Shown piece after piece: positions 39,086-50,595 of a stretch of 64,000 nt of DNA (position 1 is its first letter; every line of letters starts with the position of its first letter). The notes beneath the pieces are model-generated. The model was not told the DNA's origin and ran no database searches. It saw only the letters and a list, made by a program, of their open reading frames with translations. Position numbers and translations under genes: made by a program. Origin of the DNA: Acanthosoma haemorrhoidale. Its lineage: Eukaryota; Arthropoda; Insecta; Hemiptera; Acanthosomatidae. The DNA lies in assembly GCA_930367205.1 (NCBI GenBank), contig OV884011.1, positions 87,157,474-87,221,473 on the forward strand. The letters run 5' to 3'.

Positions 39086-39345
39086 CCCATTGATAGTTTC
39101 AAAACGTCACCTTTAAATTCGGGAACAAAGAGAAGTCGCACGAAGAATCAGTGAGCAGGAGCGTTTTTCGTGATGTAATTTTCACGAATTGTTTTGCCGC
39201 AATTCCGGTTGTTTTCGTCGGATCGCTTCACGTAACGGTGCATTACTTCCGAGTAATATACTTTATTGACCGTAAGACTTTCTGGCAGGAACACAGGATG
39301 CACTACGCCATTGCGATCATAAAAGTTTCGTTACTTTTTGATCAA
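39086..39345 (-). mobile_element. Mariner fragment with one terminal inverted repeat
   Basis: Closely related to 142-705 and 40,262-40,845: shared GAGCGGGAGCG/GAGCAGGAGCG, TTTCGTCGGATCGCTTC and GTGCATTACTTCCGAGTAAT blocks. The element end TTTCGTTACTTTTTGATCAA is at 39,326-39,345. The transposase C-terminal end and the other terminal repeat are absent. Confidence 0.75.
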
Positions 39346-40261
39346 ACCTAGTATATGTCAAAGTAAATGTGTTTTGCAATAAAAATCCTAATACAAATAA
39401 AACATTTCAAATATGTTACTTATTGAACAATATGACTTATTGTTTTAGCAATATAATAACTAAATGTTGACTAAAGTATGTTTGTATTAATATACTTATT
39501 CGCTGAATTATTCTTACGTTTTTATTATAATTATGTTTTCCACTTGTCATTATGTGTTGTTTACTTTTATTTCTCATGTTTGGTGAAATGTTGACTCTCA
39601 TTTACCTACCTAATAATATTATGGAAAAGAGAGACAAGGCTTCAATTTAAAAGTTATATTTCAAGATTACCTATCGTATTATTAATATTTATTACGAGCT
39701 TTATACCTCATCAAATTTATTTCTGTTTATTTTTCGGATTAGCTCCTAATGTTTCCCTTTCTTAGATTTGTAGTTAATTTGTCCAATTATTGCCTCTCTT
39801 GTGTACTCCTATTTAATGCTTGAAACATTATATTTTTTTTTATTACCGATAATAAACAGTCGACAAAAAAACAATTGATAGCATGACTAGGACTCGTGAG
39901 CCACTTTTTCCTACTGCAATTTTGCCACTATTGAAGCATTATATGTAAATATTTCGTTTTTTTGGAAAACAAATTCTGGGATTTGTACACCGTGGGGGCA
40001 CAGCTGGCACGGCACCTCTGTGAGTGAAGGCTTTGCCGAGAGTGTGACTTCGTAACTCGGCTGTATTATTTTCTTGAGTACCCGACTGGTATCAGTGAGG
40101 ACCCGGGTTTGATCGTTGATTATGCCTACAATTTCTATCGGAAAGTAATTTCTATTGCTTTTGATAGTAGGGCTGTAAGTAATTGTGCTATATGTTCTAG
40201 TTCACAACAACATTAATTAACCAAAATTAAGGAGAAGTTTTGTTTATCTTAAAATTTTTAT
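39346..40261. other. AT-rich spacer between two mariner fragments
   Basis: No gene seen. A GC-richer patch at 40,000-40,130 contains a CCCGGGTTTGATC string resembling a tRNA B box, but no partner A box at the right distance. Confidence 0.5.
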
Positions 40262-40845
40262 ATTTATTCATCGAAAGCAATTTTTCCCCATTCAAAGTAA
40301 TCCCCATCAAATATAATACACTTGTGCGAAAGCTCTTTCCAATCTTCGAAGCTACTTTCGAACTCGCTTTTCAATATAGGTCTTAGCTCCTTCAGCGATT
40401 CTCCTTTTATCCCATTTATGGTGTCAAAACGTCGCCCTTTCAAGGTTTTTTTAACTTCGGGGACAAAAAGAAGTCGCACGAACAATCAGTGAGCGGGAGC
40501 GTTTTTTGTGATGCAATTTTCACAAATTGTTTTGCCACAATTTCGGTTATTTTCGACGGATCGCTTCACGTAAACGGTGCATTACTTCCGAGTAATACAC
40601 TTTATTGACCTAAGACCTTCTGGCAGGAACTCATAATGCTCTACGCCATTGAAATTTAAAAATAACAGTGAGAAAACCTCACTTTTGATTGAACCCGTCG
40701 ATTTTTTTTCGGCGTTGGCTCTTAAGGCCGCTTCCGTTGCAAATATCGTGCCTTGGTTTCCACTTCATACCTAAACACCCATGTCACCTGTTGAGACGCA
40801 TTTAATAAACTCTGGATTGCTGGTTACTTCGTTCTTATATCCCAC
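40262..40845 (-). mobile_element. Mariner transposase remnant, middle to C-terminus
   Basis: Mariner transposases cut and paste the element using a DDD or DDE catalytic triad. On minus, from 40,845 down, the sequence first gives a decayed FIKCVSTGD (the TGDETW motif region). A match to VNKVYYSEVMHRLREAIRRK follows near 40,600, then the HHKNAPAH-like segment near 40,500. Last is an intact 73-codon end (40,485-40,264) with VKKTLKGRRFDTINGIKG and the terminal CIIFDGDYFEW. About 25 residues around the third catalytic Asp are deleted, and several stops and shifts occur upstream. It is dead. Confidence 0.85.
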
Positions 40846-40857
40846 ATAACCAATTGG

Positions 40858-40935
40858 AAATAACTGAAGATGACAAATTATAGCAGTCGATAGCGCTATT
40901 ACATTAAGGAAGAGGATATCAGTTGTGGAAAAAAA
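40858..40935 (+). pseudogene. Second copy of the FLYWCH-like exon segment, broken
   Basis: Roughly 65 of 75 bases match the minus strand at 35,121-35,045, including GGCTATTACATTA/GCGCTATTACATTA and TATCAGTTGTGGAAA. The same frame reads ITEDDKL, stop, QSIALLH, stop, GRGYQLWKKN. The acceptor-like run of the other copy is lost. It starts 13 bp after the mariner remnant. Confidence 0.5.
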
Positions 40936-41414
40936 ATCAAGCATTTTTACAATAATTCTTATATATTTTTCATTAACGTTGTGTAAGATGCTTTTGAGAC
41001 AGAAAAATGTGCTTATACCAAGTGGTTCTTCTTAATGGTTATTCCTGATCTACAATATTGGGTAGTATTAGCTTTCCTACCTTTAATTTTATTTTAAAAT
41101 AATTACCAACGCTAAACAATATTTTACGAAGTAAAAAAAACGTGGTAAAGCCGGAATGGATTTATTAATTGAACATAAGTTAATCCATCAGATCTAACAA
41201 ATTCTATTACGAACATCTCAGAATGGCGAGGCTTGCCTTCTAGTTACAATAATGATTTTAAGCATAATGGTTACTCGCAATCGTTACTCTAAATTATTAT
41301 TTATTTTTTATTCACAATAAATCTTGCCTAGATTAAATATTTTATTTAGGAATATAAATACATGTAGGAAGACATTTGAAGCTCCTGTTGTTCTTTCTAA
41401 TCTTATTGAAGAAT

Positions 41415-41549
41415 CTATTGAAGCCTCTTGAGCAATTCACCAAAATCGACTTCACCCAGATAGTCCCATGTCACATTCAATCCTTTTTTTTCCAATAGTG
41501 TTTTAGAATACCACGAATAACTTTTTTTCTTTCTGCATTCTCGTTTCAT
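41415..41549 (-). CDS. Candidate 44-codon open frame, possibly a retroelement ORF2 end
   Basis: ATG at 41,549 opens 44 codons to TAG at 41,417-41,415: MKRECRKKKSYSWYSKTLL, EKKGLNVTWDYLGEVDFG, then ELLKRLQ. The pattern W....LL...GL...W.....DF..L..RL recalls the short helical tails that end the ORF2 proteins of some CR1/L2-like retrotransposons. That is a memory-based resemblance, not an alignment. No related sequence occurs elsewhere in the window. A chance frame is possible. Confidence 0.25.
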   Translation of the reverse strand: MKRECRKKKSYSWYSKTLLEKKGLNVTWDYLGEVDFGELLKRLQ

Positions 41550-43287
41550 ATAATAAAACGTGGTAAGAGTATGTATATAATTTAATAAAATATTAGTATA
41601 AAATATATATAAGCAAACAATGATAAGAAAATGAAAAAAAACAAAAGATACCTATGAATGTTTATGTCAAAAACTTTTTTCAAGTTTTCTCTAACAAGGA
41701 GTTTTGTTTTGACAACTAACAGTTTAATTGAAAAGATTAATAATTATTTGTTATGATTTCGGTGAAAACCGTTACGAATTTTTTGATACTTTGGTTATTA
41801 CTACCTTACTACCTCCCAAAATAACAAGTCTTATAGTGATTTTAATTAAAAGAATGTTATGAGAAGCCCATCAACTATCCGTTCCGATAACTTAATTTAC
41901 AAAACAATTATCGCTTGTTGACCATTTAGTCATGCTGAATTTCTAAAAGGGACTATTAGTGACCTCAATACGACTTATTTCTCGTTCCTAATAGTAATTA
42001 GTAAAGCTCATCATAAAAAACATAATTTAAATGTATGGAATTTTCACAGTTTAACCTTTCAACCAGCATGTTAGTGTCCCTAACAACACCAAGGAAATGT
42101 CGAATCCAACCGAATGGCAAACGTTTTTCAAATTTTTATTAAAAAAGTATCAGGTCAATAAAAAAAACAACATATTGTTACGATAAATTTATTTTAGACT
42201 ATTTGGTACGCATTTTAAGTCTTGTTTGTAATTCAAATCAAGTTAAAAGAACTTTTTTTTCTTTCTTCTTTTAAGGGACATCAAAGATTAAAATATAAAT
42301 CACATTGGTAATGGTAATAAAAAAATATTAACAAAATGCATTAAGGAATATAATCCGTGTGGGAAGCAATTTCTTACAAGCTAAAACCAACTTATTGTTT
42401 GTTAGAGAGCCCCTCCGGTTTCTTCAATACTGCTGGAAAGGGTAGGGGGTACCTTATGATTTGTTCTCTAAAAGAGAATAGAGGGGGTAGTGAAGAAACG
42501 GTTTTTCACTTATGGGTTGTTTCTGTCACGCACCTTCCGTTTAAAGGTTAATGTAACTATTTATAATGTATCTCATTTTATTTTTTTATATTATTTCCAT
42601 TTTTATATTTCTCCAAGTATAGTATAATACAAGAAGACACGTTAAAATATCTGGGTGTTCTAATACATAGCAACCTTAATACGTTTCCCATCTGAAACTG
42701 AAGTTAGTAAAACTTATAAATGTTTTACTAAATTCAATTAAAATAACTTTAATGTACATCATTATAAACTTTAGTACAGTCACTATTTTGTATACTAGAA
42801 TTGGTATAAAATGTAGCCATGCTACAAGAAATACAATGAAGCAATTGTAAATAGATTCGTTCGTACAATCTATATTTTGTACATGTCTAAATTTGTGACA
42901 AGGGGATATGGGGACAACAAAACATTGGGTTCTTCTAATTGGCAAACAATCTATTAATGGGCAATTCTCCCAAGTATGACTTGTTCAATTAAAAAACATC
43001 AGAAGAAGCCATTAACAAAATGTAAATTTTGAAAAGTAATGAATCAGTTAGTAAATGGGAAGGGGAAAAATCTACAAAACTTTTAAAGAGTAAAGATTGT
43101 TTGCAAATATCTAATATTTCTGAAGTAAATGAAAATGATAACTCCGGCAATAAAGCATGAAATAAATCTGGTTGTATTAATAAAGAATGACACGTTTGTT
43201 TCTTTGCTGAGATTAAGTTTTTGAGCGGAGACGAAAAAACTGGGTCCGCAACGCTCCAACAACCACGGACCAGGCATCGATGCTTAC
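41550..43287. other. AT-rich region without recognisable genes
   Basis: Nothing supportable. Open frames at 42,357 and 42,676 lack motifs. Confidence 0.6.
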
Positions 43288-43328
43288 CTTTCATTCATCA
43301 AGCGATCGTGTTCAGTTTTTTCAGTCAT
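43288..43328 (-). CDS. Candidate short first coding exon
   Basis: On minus, AAAAG precedes an ATG at 43,328. Thirteen codons (MTEKTEHDRLMNE) follow, then AAG meets GTAAGC, a strong 5' splice donor, at 43,288/43,287. The peptide is hydrophilic, like many N-termini, and the region is GC-richer than its flanks. The frame also reads on into the proposed intron for some 70 codons, so a start without splicing is possible. The protein is unidentified. Confidence 0.25.
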
Positions 43329-45439
43329 CTTTTTTATGTGCGGGGAAATGTTTGTAGAGTCGATATGTATGTAGATCACTACAGATTCGAATATGGAACC
43401 TTGGGTTTACCTGACTTATCCGAAAAAAATAATAGGAAATAACTTATGGTTTGTGATTACTTGATGACAGGTATTTTTATTATTACGTGAATTAAAGCTC
43501 ACTGTGATATCATGGAAGTGATCCCTCACTAGCTGTATCGTATAATCATGTAACTGTCTTCATGGTGAGTTACAGATTACAAGTGTGAAAAAAAACTTCC
43601 GAAAAATCGAAACAATCATTGGAAGAACCTAATGACGGGCAAAATTTGCATTAGTTATTAGTGCTTTTAGTGACAAAAAGTTGAAAAAAACAGTAATAAA
43701 AGACAGACCACGCTATATTTATCTAAACTAACAGGCATACGTTCTTGTGACAACAGTACAGATCAGATGCGTGGCCAATTTGGATTTAGGTCCAAGGCAA
43801 AAGTTAATAAAAGTGATAATATTATAAGTTGGTTTATAGCTAATTTGGAATCAAGGATTACCTAAAAGATTTGAACGCATTTTCATTTTCATTTTCATTA
43901 AAAAGATTTTTAAATTTATTCATTATTTTAGTGTTATGTTATTTTTTTATTATTATTTGTGGGCGTCTCTTTTCGTATATTAGCAAGTAATTTTCTTTCA
44001 AAAAAAATAATGCTTAAAATATATGTTTAGTAAAATTTACATTTTTTGCTTTTTATGAAAGTTTCCTGTAATAATATAAGTATAATAATTTACAATAAAT
44101 AGGATACACAAAAAAATAAACGACTTTCATTCCACGGTACTTGGCGAAATTGAGGAAGGAGACATAGTTTTTTATCACATTCGTAAGTATTATTTTTCAC
44201 TTGTGTGTATGTTTGTAACTTGTTTTATTTTAAATCTAAATATTATGCATATAACATGGTTCACTTACCTCAGCTCTTGGTTTCTTGGCTAGTATGTATG
44301 CGTCCTACATTTAGCTGGTCAAGAAAAGTTTTATGGTTTTTGCTAAGCGGTTGTATCAGCTATCAGCCAACAAATGTGGCAGATCTTGCAGATGTGTTTT
44401 TGTGAATCATATTTGGTTGATGAAAAAAACATACGATTTTCACCAAATTTATTTATTTTCATCTGCACTGAAATTAGGCTTACGTACTATGCCTGTCAGC
44501 ATCAGGTCAGGATTGAGAAGCTCAGAGGGTGGAACTGTTTGCATATTACTTGCTTAAGAAAACAATGCAGTGTATATTTTCTCTTTAAGTAGGGCTGAAA
44601 ATTAAATTTAACTTAACCTTCAATATTTTCTTCGCATAAATCTCAGCTTTAGTTGAAAATAAGAAAATAGTTGATTCAAGGATCTGTATTCTTTCCCATA
44701 TTTTTTTTTAAATTATGATTTAATTGTTTATTACGATATTTAACACTTAAGTACTCCTTATATCATGAAATAACTTTTTATAATTAACTAATATGCTATT
44801 GTCATTATTTATTTACAAGTAGACATTATTGGCTTCCAAAGCCTTATTTTCTGAAATATAGTACATAATTTATATTTTCCGTTCCCGTCTTTAATATGCC
44901 CTTAACCGTAACACAGTAAATAATTTTTAGAATTCTTATGAGTTATGTGGGATAAAACAAAGACACGGGGTTAAAAAGCAGACCTTTCCTTTTATATATA
45001 TGATTAAACTATTCTATATATATGGAAGTACCTCATATGCTATATAATCGATATGTACGCCTAATTCGTTTAAAATAGATTTTGTTGTATTATAAATACT
45101 AGATATTGTGGTTGCTTGTTCATTATAATTTATTTAATATTTTAATGGAGCAATTAATGAAAGTATTTGGTATTTTGGGGAATATATACACATATAAACA
45201 GATACAAATCTAATTTAACCTAGTCGGATTAATAATAATAAGTAAGTTATTTTACAGGCATGCAAATTTATTGTGGGTGGTTTTTTCCTCCCTCACCTCT
45301 TATCAGGCCACTGTTATGGTGCTTATCAATGGTTGTCAAAGTACATTTCTACTGCCTACTGATTACCAACATGTGCTCTTTATTAATTACTAAAGTTATT
45401 CATTATTATTTATAGATTATCACGAGGTACGTGATGTAA
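43329..45439. other. AT-rich region without recognisable genes
   Basis: Overlapping open frames of 66-74 codons at 44,205-44,592 have no recognisable motifs and overlap in different frames. Nothing else seen. Confidence 0.6.
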
Positions 45440-45634
45440 GCTAAACGTGCAATTGGAACCTTTCTGTGCTCAATGAAGTATTCTCATAAGTGCTCTGCTG
45501 TGGCGGATATTTCTATTCTAACTTATATCCTATCTGGACAGGAAACTTTTTTTTCTGCTGAAATCTCTTATAGAACTGTATGCAACGTGTCATACCTTCG
45601 TCGCTTAGCTGGATACGCACCGTCAAAATATTGA
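45440..45634 (+). CDS. Candidate small coding segment, unidentified
   Basis: The frame is open from 45,440, after an in-frame TAA, to TGA at 45,632-45,634. An ATG at 45,473 gives 53 codons: MKYSHKCSAVADISILTY, ILSGQETFFSAEISYRTVC, then NVSYLRRLAGYAPSKY. Composition is protein-like and GC is raised. There is no clear splice acceptor, and I know no family. Chance remains a serious alternative. Confidence 0.18.
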   Translation, partial: AKRAIGTFLCSMKYSHKCSAVADISILTYILSGQETFFSAEISYRTVCNVSYLRRLAGYAPSKY

Positions 45635-45748
45635 AGTATTTTTTAAGTGCTGTAAGGACTCAGAATATATATTATTTGTAAATCGGTACATATCAGTTAC
45701 CTAACGAGTAAATGGACTTATACAGTATTGCTCACTATCGTGTTGTAC

Positions 45749-46375
45749 TGGTGGCCTAGTCGGTGGGCAGCTTTATTCATGTTGATAAGACTCCATAAGA
45801 TCTTGGAAGGTGTGCCCCGACAGTGCACTATGTTCAGGAGAAGAGGTTCAGGGTAGGTATCACAGGTAGTTTATGTGTTCTTGGAATAATCACAAATTTA
45901 CACTCGGTATCTGAGGGTACGCGACACTGTCCGGATCGCAAAGGTGAGTTTGAACCGGAGGGAGGCAGACTGGATCGTCGGGGGAGACGCTACTAGGTTA
46001 TGTTTGTAGGGCCCCAGGTGACCGTCGTCCGCATGGAAGAGATATCTTCCAAGGAGGTGCTAGTTTTAGCAAGACGAAGGCAGATAATCCCACTAGGAGA
46101 GTGTGGGGTCTGACAAGGCCGGACTAAAAGATAGCGAGATTAGGAAATGGAGATGCAGAGGTAGTTCAATAAGACAGCCATGGTTCGAGTTAAGCAGCAG
46201 AGATAGAGCAAGCACCAATGCAGAGATAGAGCAGTGTTCTCTTCAGGTTTAGAGTTCCGAATAAATGGAAAAATCTTTAAATCTCGGCCTTATATAATAG
46301 GTAGGTCAGAGGCTGAGCGATGTCCCCGCCCTTTAGTGAGCTCCCGTGTCGTGAACAAGTTCCCCCTTTTAGGGT
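45749..46375 (-). repeat. Unclassified promoter-like repeat, copy C
   Basis: Most complete copy with A. On minus: TATATAAG at 46,296-46,289, GAGATAGAG-type tracts in place of the GA array (46,200-46,225), ATG at 46,181 with Kozak-like ACC before it and the conserved start MAVLLNYLCISIS, then GTCAGACC and GTGCCCCGACA blocks. A 59 bp insertion at 45,856-45,914 is bordered by the 5 bp duplication GGGTA. The frame is stopped after about 13 codons. Confidence 0.6.
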
Positions 46376-48178
46376 TTTATTATTACAATATGGAAACGTA
46401 TGCGAGTGTTTTTTGGTAAGAGAAGAGAGAAACTTCTATTTATTTGTGGTGAAGAACGTGGTACAACACTCACATTTTCCAATCGGTTATTTCAATTTGA
46501 AATCATATTCCAAGACTACCTATCATGTTATTAACATTAATTTGGAACTATGGAATACTATATACCAAAATACTATGTAACTTAAACAACAAATTTGTCT
46601 TGAGACCGACTCGTCGGTGGAATGGGATGAAGACTTTATATAATTTATTTATTAAACGATGTGCCACAGCAACGTAAGATGAAAGCTTTTCACATAAAAT
46701 CGAAATTATTCAAATCAATGGCGATTTACCCGCCACTACTTTAAAATAAGGAATGATAAGAGAGGGTTTCATAATTATCATTTTCTAACTGTGAACTTTC
46801 CGGTTTAGTTATATAGTTAGTAGGCCTGGGGTCCCAAGTATATTAGTACACACTGTGGGAACTACTAGATGGTCGAAGTAGCGACGTTCTAATTTTTTAG
46901 CTTAACTTTTAAATTCAAGAAATTTAACTTGACAAAAAATGTAGATTGATTGACAAATATGAAATGAAGTTGTTTGGCTTTTGTATCTTCACTGACTTGT
47001 ATTATTACTTTATACTTTTATACTATTAATGAATTCAAATAAACGCATGGTTTGTATTAAGAGATAATTTTCCTTTTTATAGTATAATTTTCCAAAAGAA
47101 ATTATATATTTCCTCCCTATTGGTCAAATATTGAATCTAGCCTATTCTAGGTTTATAACATAGAAAGAGGTAAGTGGTCATTCCCAGAAACAGCTCTTCA
47201 TCTCCATCCATCCTTAGCTGTCGTTACTCTTGACACAGTTCGCCATATGTATTGCTCTATGATCTTGACTTTCACCTTTTAAAAACATCATTCCATTATG
47301 TGGTACATTTTATTGGTCAATTATATACAACGTCATTGGAGGAATATTGGTTAGAGCACAAATAATTCCTTGTTTTAAAAAAAAACAAAAACTTTTAATA
47401 ATAGCTTACCTTAAAGATAGTAAGTTATCGATAAATGTTTCCGTTTTTTTGAGTTAGAAGAATAGCAAAAGGCGTACTAGGTCACATGACATACTGCCCC
47501 TTTCACTTATCTTTAAAAATTCTTTTCTGTAATAATTGTATTGTCTTTGCAATTACTTTTATTGTGATTTTACTTCCATTGCATTAGTTTTTGTGATTTG
47601 TTTGTAAATGTTCTACTTATTTTATACTGTTTCTGTTTTTATGTTGGAAATAAAGTTAATTATTTGTTCTGTTAAATTGAACCGAAAACCTCAAATGACG
47701 ATGATGCAAACCAAAAAGAATATACAATATTATTTGACACTGAAAATATATCCTAGGTTATATTTCACTTTACATGAATATGCCTGGGAGAAGGTAGGAA
47801 AGTCCTTGGTTCGGCGGGGGATTATCATTCGTAGGTTTGAGTCCTTCAAATTGTTGAGTTTTATTATCAGCTGACACTATAATGGAGATTTTGTCCTGAC
47901 TTTTATTTTTCTCAAGACCTCATACCATATTTCTACAAGGTGGATGATTCTTCCCAGGGTTGAACAACTTAGAAATCACGATTTTTAATCCTTTATCTTT
48001 CGAGGTGTTAAGTATAATTTTACCATCTGGCCTTAATTTTAAGCAACGATGTCATAGCTCTGACCTTGTGAATGCTTGCTGCTTGGTTATTTATTTATAT
48101 GAATTATTATTATAATTATCAGATGTTTTGCGTTGCCGTCATTTTGCCAAATGAGTTTTTTTATTTTGTGTAGGAATA
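46376..48178. other. AT-rich region without recognisable genes
   Basis: Nothing supportable. A small GC-richer patch at 47,180-47,260 has no convincing frame. Confidence 0.6.
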
Positions 48179-48337
48179 TGTTGTATTTGTACCGATAATA
48201 AATACATTTAAGACCAGAAATTAGGCTTTTATTTATTATAAACTACAGACAGTAATGACAGAGTTGAAAATAAATTTGAACAATTGAACATATGATAAAT
48301 TAAACATATGGAATATTAAGCATTCCATTTCATCACA
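48179..48337 (-). repeat. 3' LTR of the Gypsy element (159 bp)
   Basis: Same length as the other LTR and apparently identical except one base near its plus-strand start (GTATTTGTACC here, GTATTTTTACC there). AATAAA-type signals occur inside. Confidence 0.97.
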
Positions 48338-48350
48338 TTCTCCCCCTCTA
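48338..48350 (-). promoter_or_regulatory. Polypurine tract, plus-strand primer site
   Basis: Read on minus, TAGAGGGGGAGAA directly precedes the 3' LTR, the expected place for priming of plus-strand DNA synthesis. Confidence 0.9.
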
Positions 48351-48359
48351 TATTTTGAA

Positions 48360-48875
48360 CTAAAACTTGGTTACATAATCCTTCAGATAAGCAGGAGGCT
48401 TGAGAGTTCGTCTAGGTCTTGAGGTTTCAGTGTCAGGTGAAGGTAGGTCGATTTGAACTGTCCGATTGATATTTTGAGGACTGGAGTTATTCAGATCTAG
48501 GGTGAACGGTAGACCTGCTTCAGCTCGACCTGTTCCAGCTCCTTCAGGGCTAGGTCGAATTTGAGACATTTCTCTTCGTTCTTCAATAAGTGGAGGGGCT
48601 TCAGCTTTTAGCAATAGATCCGTGTTCCCTCTAGGGGCAAGTTGTCGTAGAGAGACAGTTGATTCACTGCCATCTTTCCGCCTAATACATGCATATTGGG
48701 GGTTAGCTTCTAGAAGTTCTGCTTCTTCTACCAAGTCGTCATACTTGCTGGACCGTATGTTTCGTTTGATGAGTACTGGCCCAGGTGTGGTAAGCCAAGT
48801 AGGTAAAGCTTCTCCGTTTGAGGTTCGGCGAGGAAAACTAAAGAATCGTTCATGAGGAGTACAATTCGTGGCAGT
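48360..48875 (-). pseudogene. Gypsy Pol C-terminal tail
   Basis: Same frame as the integrase, after an in-frame TAA at 48,878-48,876. It starts CTPHERFFSFPRR, passes through LVEEAELLEANPQYACIRR and a proline-rich linker, and ends KPPAYLKDYVTKF before TAG at 48,362. Such tails after the integrase core bind DNA or chromatin in this group; the segment contains the GPVLIKR-like stretch typical of the post-core region. Confidence 0.85.
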
Positions 48876-49466
48876 TTATAACAAAGACCTAATGGAGTGA
48901 ATAGCTTCCGGGAGAACTTCTTCCCAATCGCGAGTCTGGAGATTTTTCGTCTTGAGAGCTAGATTTATGGTTTTCCACAAGGTACCATTCAAACGCTCCA
49001 CCTGTCCATTCCCTTGAGGATTATAGGGCGTTGAGTTGCTAGTGGCTATTCCGTTGGAATGTAGGAATGATATTAATTCTCGCGAAATAAAGGAGGAACC
49101 TCTGTCCGAGTGCACATAAGCTGGAGTCCCAAAAAGCATAAAAAGATCTGTAAAACATTTTATAACAGTGCCAGAGGTTGTGTCTTTACAAGCGTAGGCG
49201 AATGGGAATCTAGAATATTCGTCTATGATGGTCAGAATGTAGTAATTCCTCGTCTTCGAGGGGATTGGACCCTTGAAGTCTACATTTATTCGTTCAAAAG
49301 GAATAGTTGCTTTGATGAGAGTACCTTGAGATTTGTGAAAACGGGGTTTGACTTCGGCACAAACCGAACAAGTTGAGTTGACCCTTCTAACATCTTCAAC
49401 TGAAAATGGGAGATTCCTGCACCGCAGCCAGTGAACCATTCTGGTGATACCGGGATGGTTGAGAGA
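48876..49466 (-). pseudogene. Gypsy integrase
   Basis: Integrase joins the LTR ends to target DNA. Within the frame that starts just after a TGA (49,469-49,467) there is a zinc-binding remainder with CSVC, then the catalytic core: Asp in INVDFKGPIP, Asp in VHSDRGSSF, and Glu in GNGQVERLNG, 35 residues after the second Asp, giving the proper DD35E spacing. A TAA at 48,878-48,876 truncates it before the tail. The catalytic residues themselves are intact. Confidence 0.92.
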
Positions 49467-50090
49467 TCAATGCAACTCCAACAGTCGATCATTGGAGATG
49501 GAGCTACAAACTCTAGATAGGACATCAGCCTTCGCGTTTTCTCTTCCAGGGCGGTAGGTTATATCGAATTGGAAAGGAGCCAATTCGAGTCGCCAACGTA
49601 GAATTTTATCAATTTTTATTTTTCTTGAGTGTTTTTGGTTGAATAGGAAAGAGAGTGCTTGTTGATCAGTTAGTAGTTGAAAATGTCTACCCAAAAGAAA
49701 AGATCTCCATTTCTTGAGAGATTCCACAATTGCACCTGCTTCCTTCTCAATCGCAGGGTGTGCACGTTCAGACTTAGTGAGTGTCCGTGAGAAGAACGCC
49801 ACAGGCCGACCACCCTGACTCAAAGTTGCGGCCAAGGCGACGTCTGAAGCATCTGTCTCTACTACCATCTGTTCATTGTCATTCATTGTGGTAACTGCAG
49901 CTTCAGCAATACTTAGTTTTAGGTTTTCAAAATCTTTAGTAGTTTGATGATCCAGAGGGAAGGTCTTAGAGTCGGTCAGTGATCTAATTTTATCAGAATA
50001 ATGTGCAATCCATTTCGAGTAGTGAGCAAAGAGCCCTAGAGCACGCTTCAGTGATGCAGCGTTATGAGGAGGTGGCATTTCCAATAGGGG
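49467..50090 (-). pseudogene. Gypsy RNase H and RT thumb
   Basis: Begins after a 4 bp frameshifting insertion near 50,086-50,095. It includes LGLFAHYSKWIAHYSDKI from the thumb, then the RNase H domain with the catalytic Asp in VVETDASDVALA, Glu in AIEKEAGAI, Asp in LLTDQQALSF, and the closing NAKADVLSR motif. RNase H removes genomic RNA during reverse transcription. The frame ends in TGA at 49,469-49,467, which separates it from the integrase. Confidence 0.92.
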
Positions 50091-50592
50091 TGGGTTTGAG
50101 GCGCTCTGGATCCGGTCGGATATCGTTATGAGATACCAAGTGGCCAAGCAAATGTATGGAAGTCAGGTTGGATTTGCTTTTTCTTTCGTTGATTTTGAGA
50201 TTGTGTTTGTCAAGAGCTGCAAGGAGTCGAGAGAGATTCAGATCATGGTCATTTTTATCGTGCCCACATACAGTTATGTCATCCAAGTACGAAAACACTC
50301 CAATTACCTTCTCTTGTGTTATAACCTTGTCAATAACTCGCTGGAAACAGGCAACACCATTTGTCACCCCAAAAGGGATTCGGTTGAATTGGTAAAGTTT
50401 TCCCGCAGCCTCGAAAGCCGTAAAAGGTTTTTCTTCTTCCAAAATGGGTACCTGGTGGTATGCTGACTGAAGGTCAATCGTACTAAATATTTTGTAGGCA
50501 GCAACTTTCCTAACCAAATCATCGATGTTTGGGAGCGGATATGCGTCAAGAAACGTGAATTTATTTATTGTCTGCGAGTAGTCTATTACCAT
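50062..50592 (-). pseudogene. Gypsy reverse transcriptase
   Basis: The frame begins right after an in-frame TAA (50,598-50,596) that cuts it off from the Gag-protease part. Fingers and palm motifs are clear: RMVIDYSQTIN, FSTIDLQSAYHQVPI with the first catalytic Asp, FNRIPFGVTNG, and the YLDD box in GVFSYLDDITVCGH. Residues for catalysis are intact. A frameshift near 50,090 ends it before RNase H. Confidence 0.95.
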
Positions 50593-50595
50593 GCG

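Noticed and set aside
40060..40130. CCCGGGTTTGATC resembling a tRNA B box
   Set aside because: The nearest A-box-like string is far too close; no cloverleaf.
45749..45775. TGGCCTAGTCGG matching a Pol III A box in repeat copy C
   Set aside because: No good B box within 30-60 bp; the motif is not kept in copy B, so a tRNA-derived SINE head is not supported.
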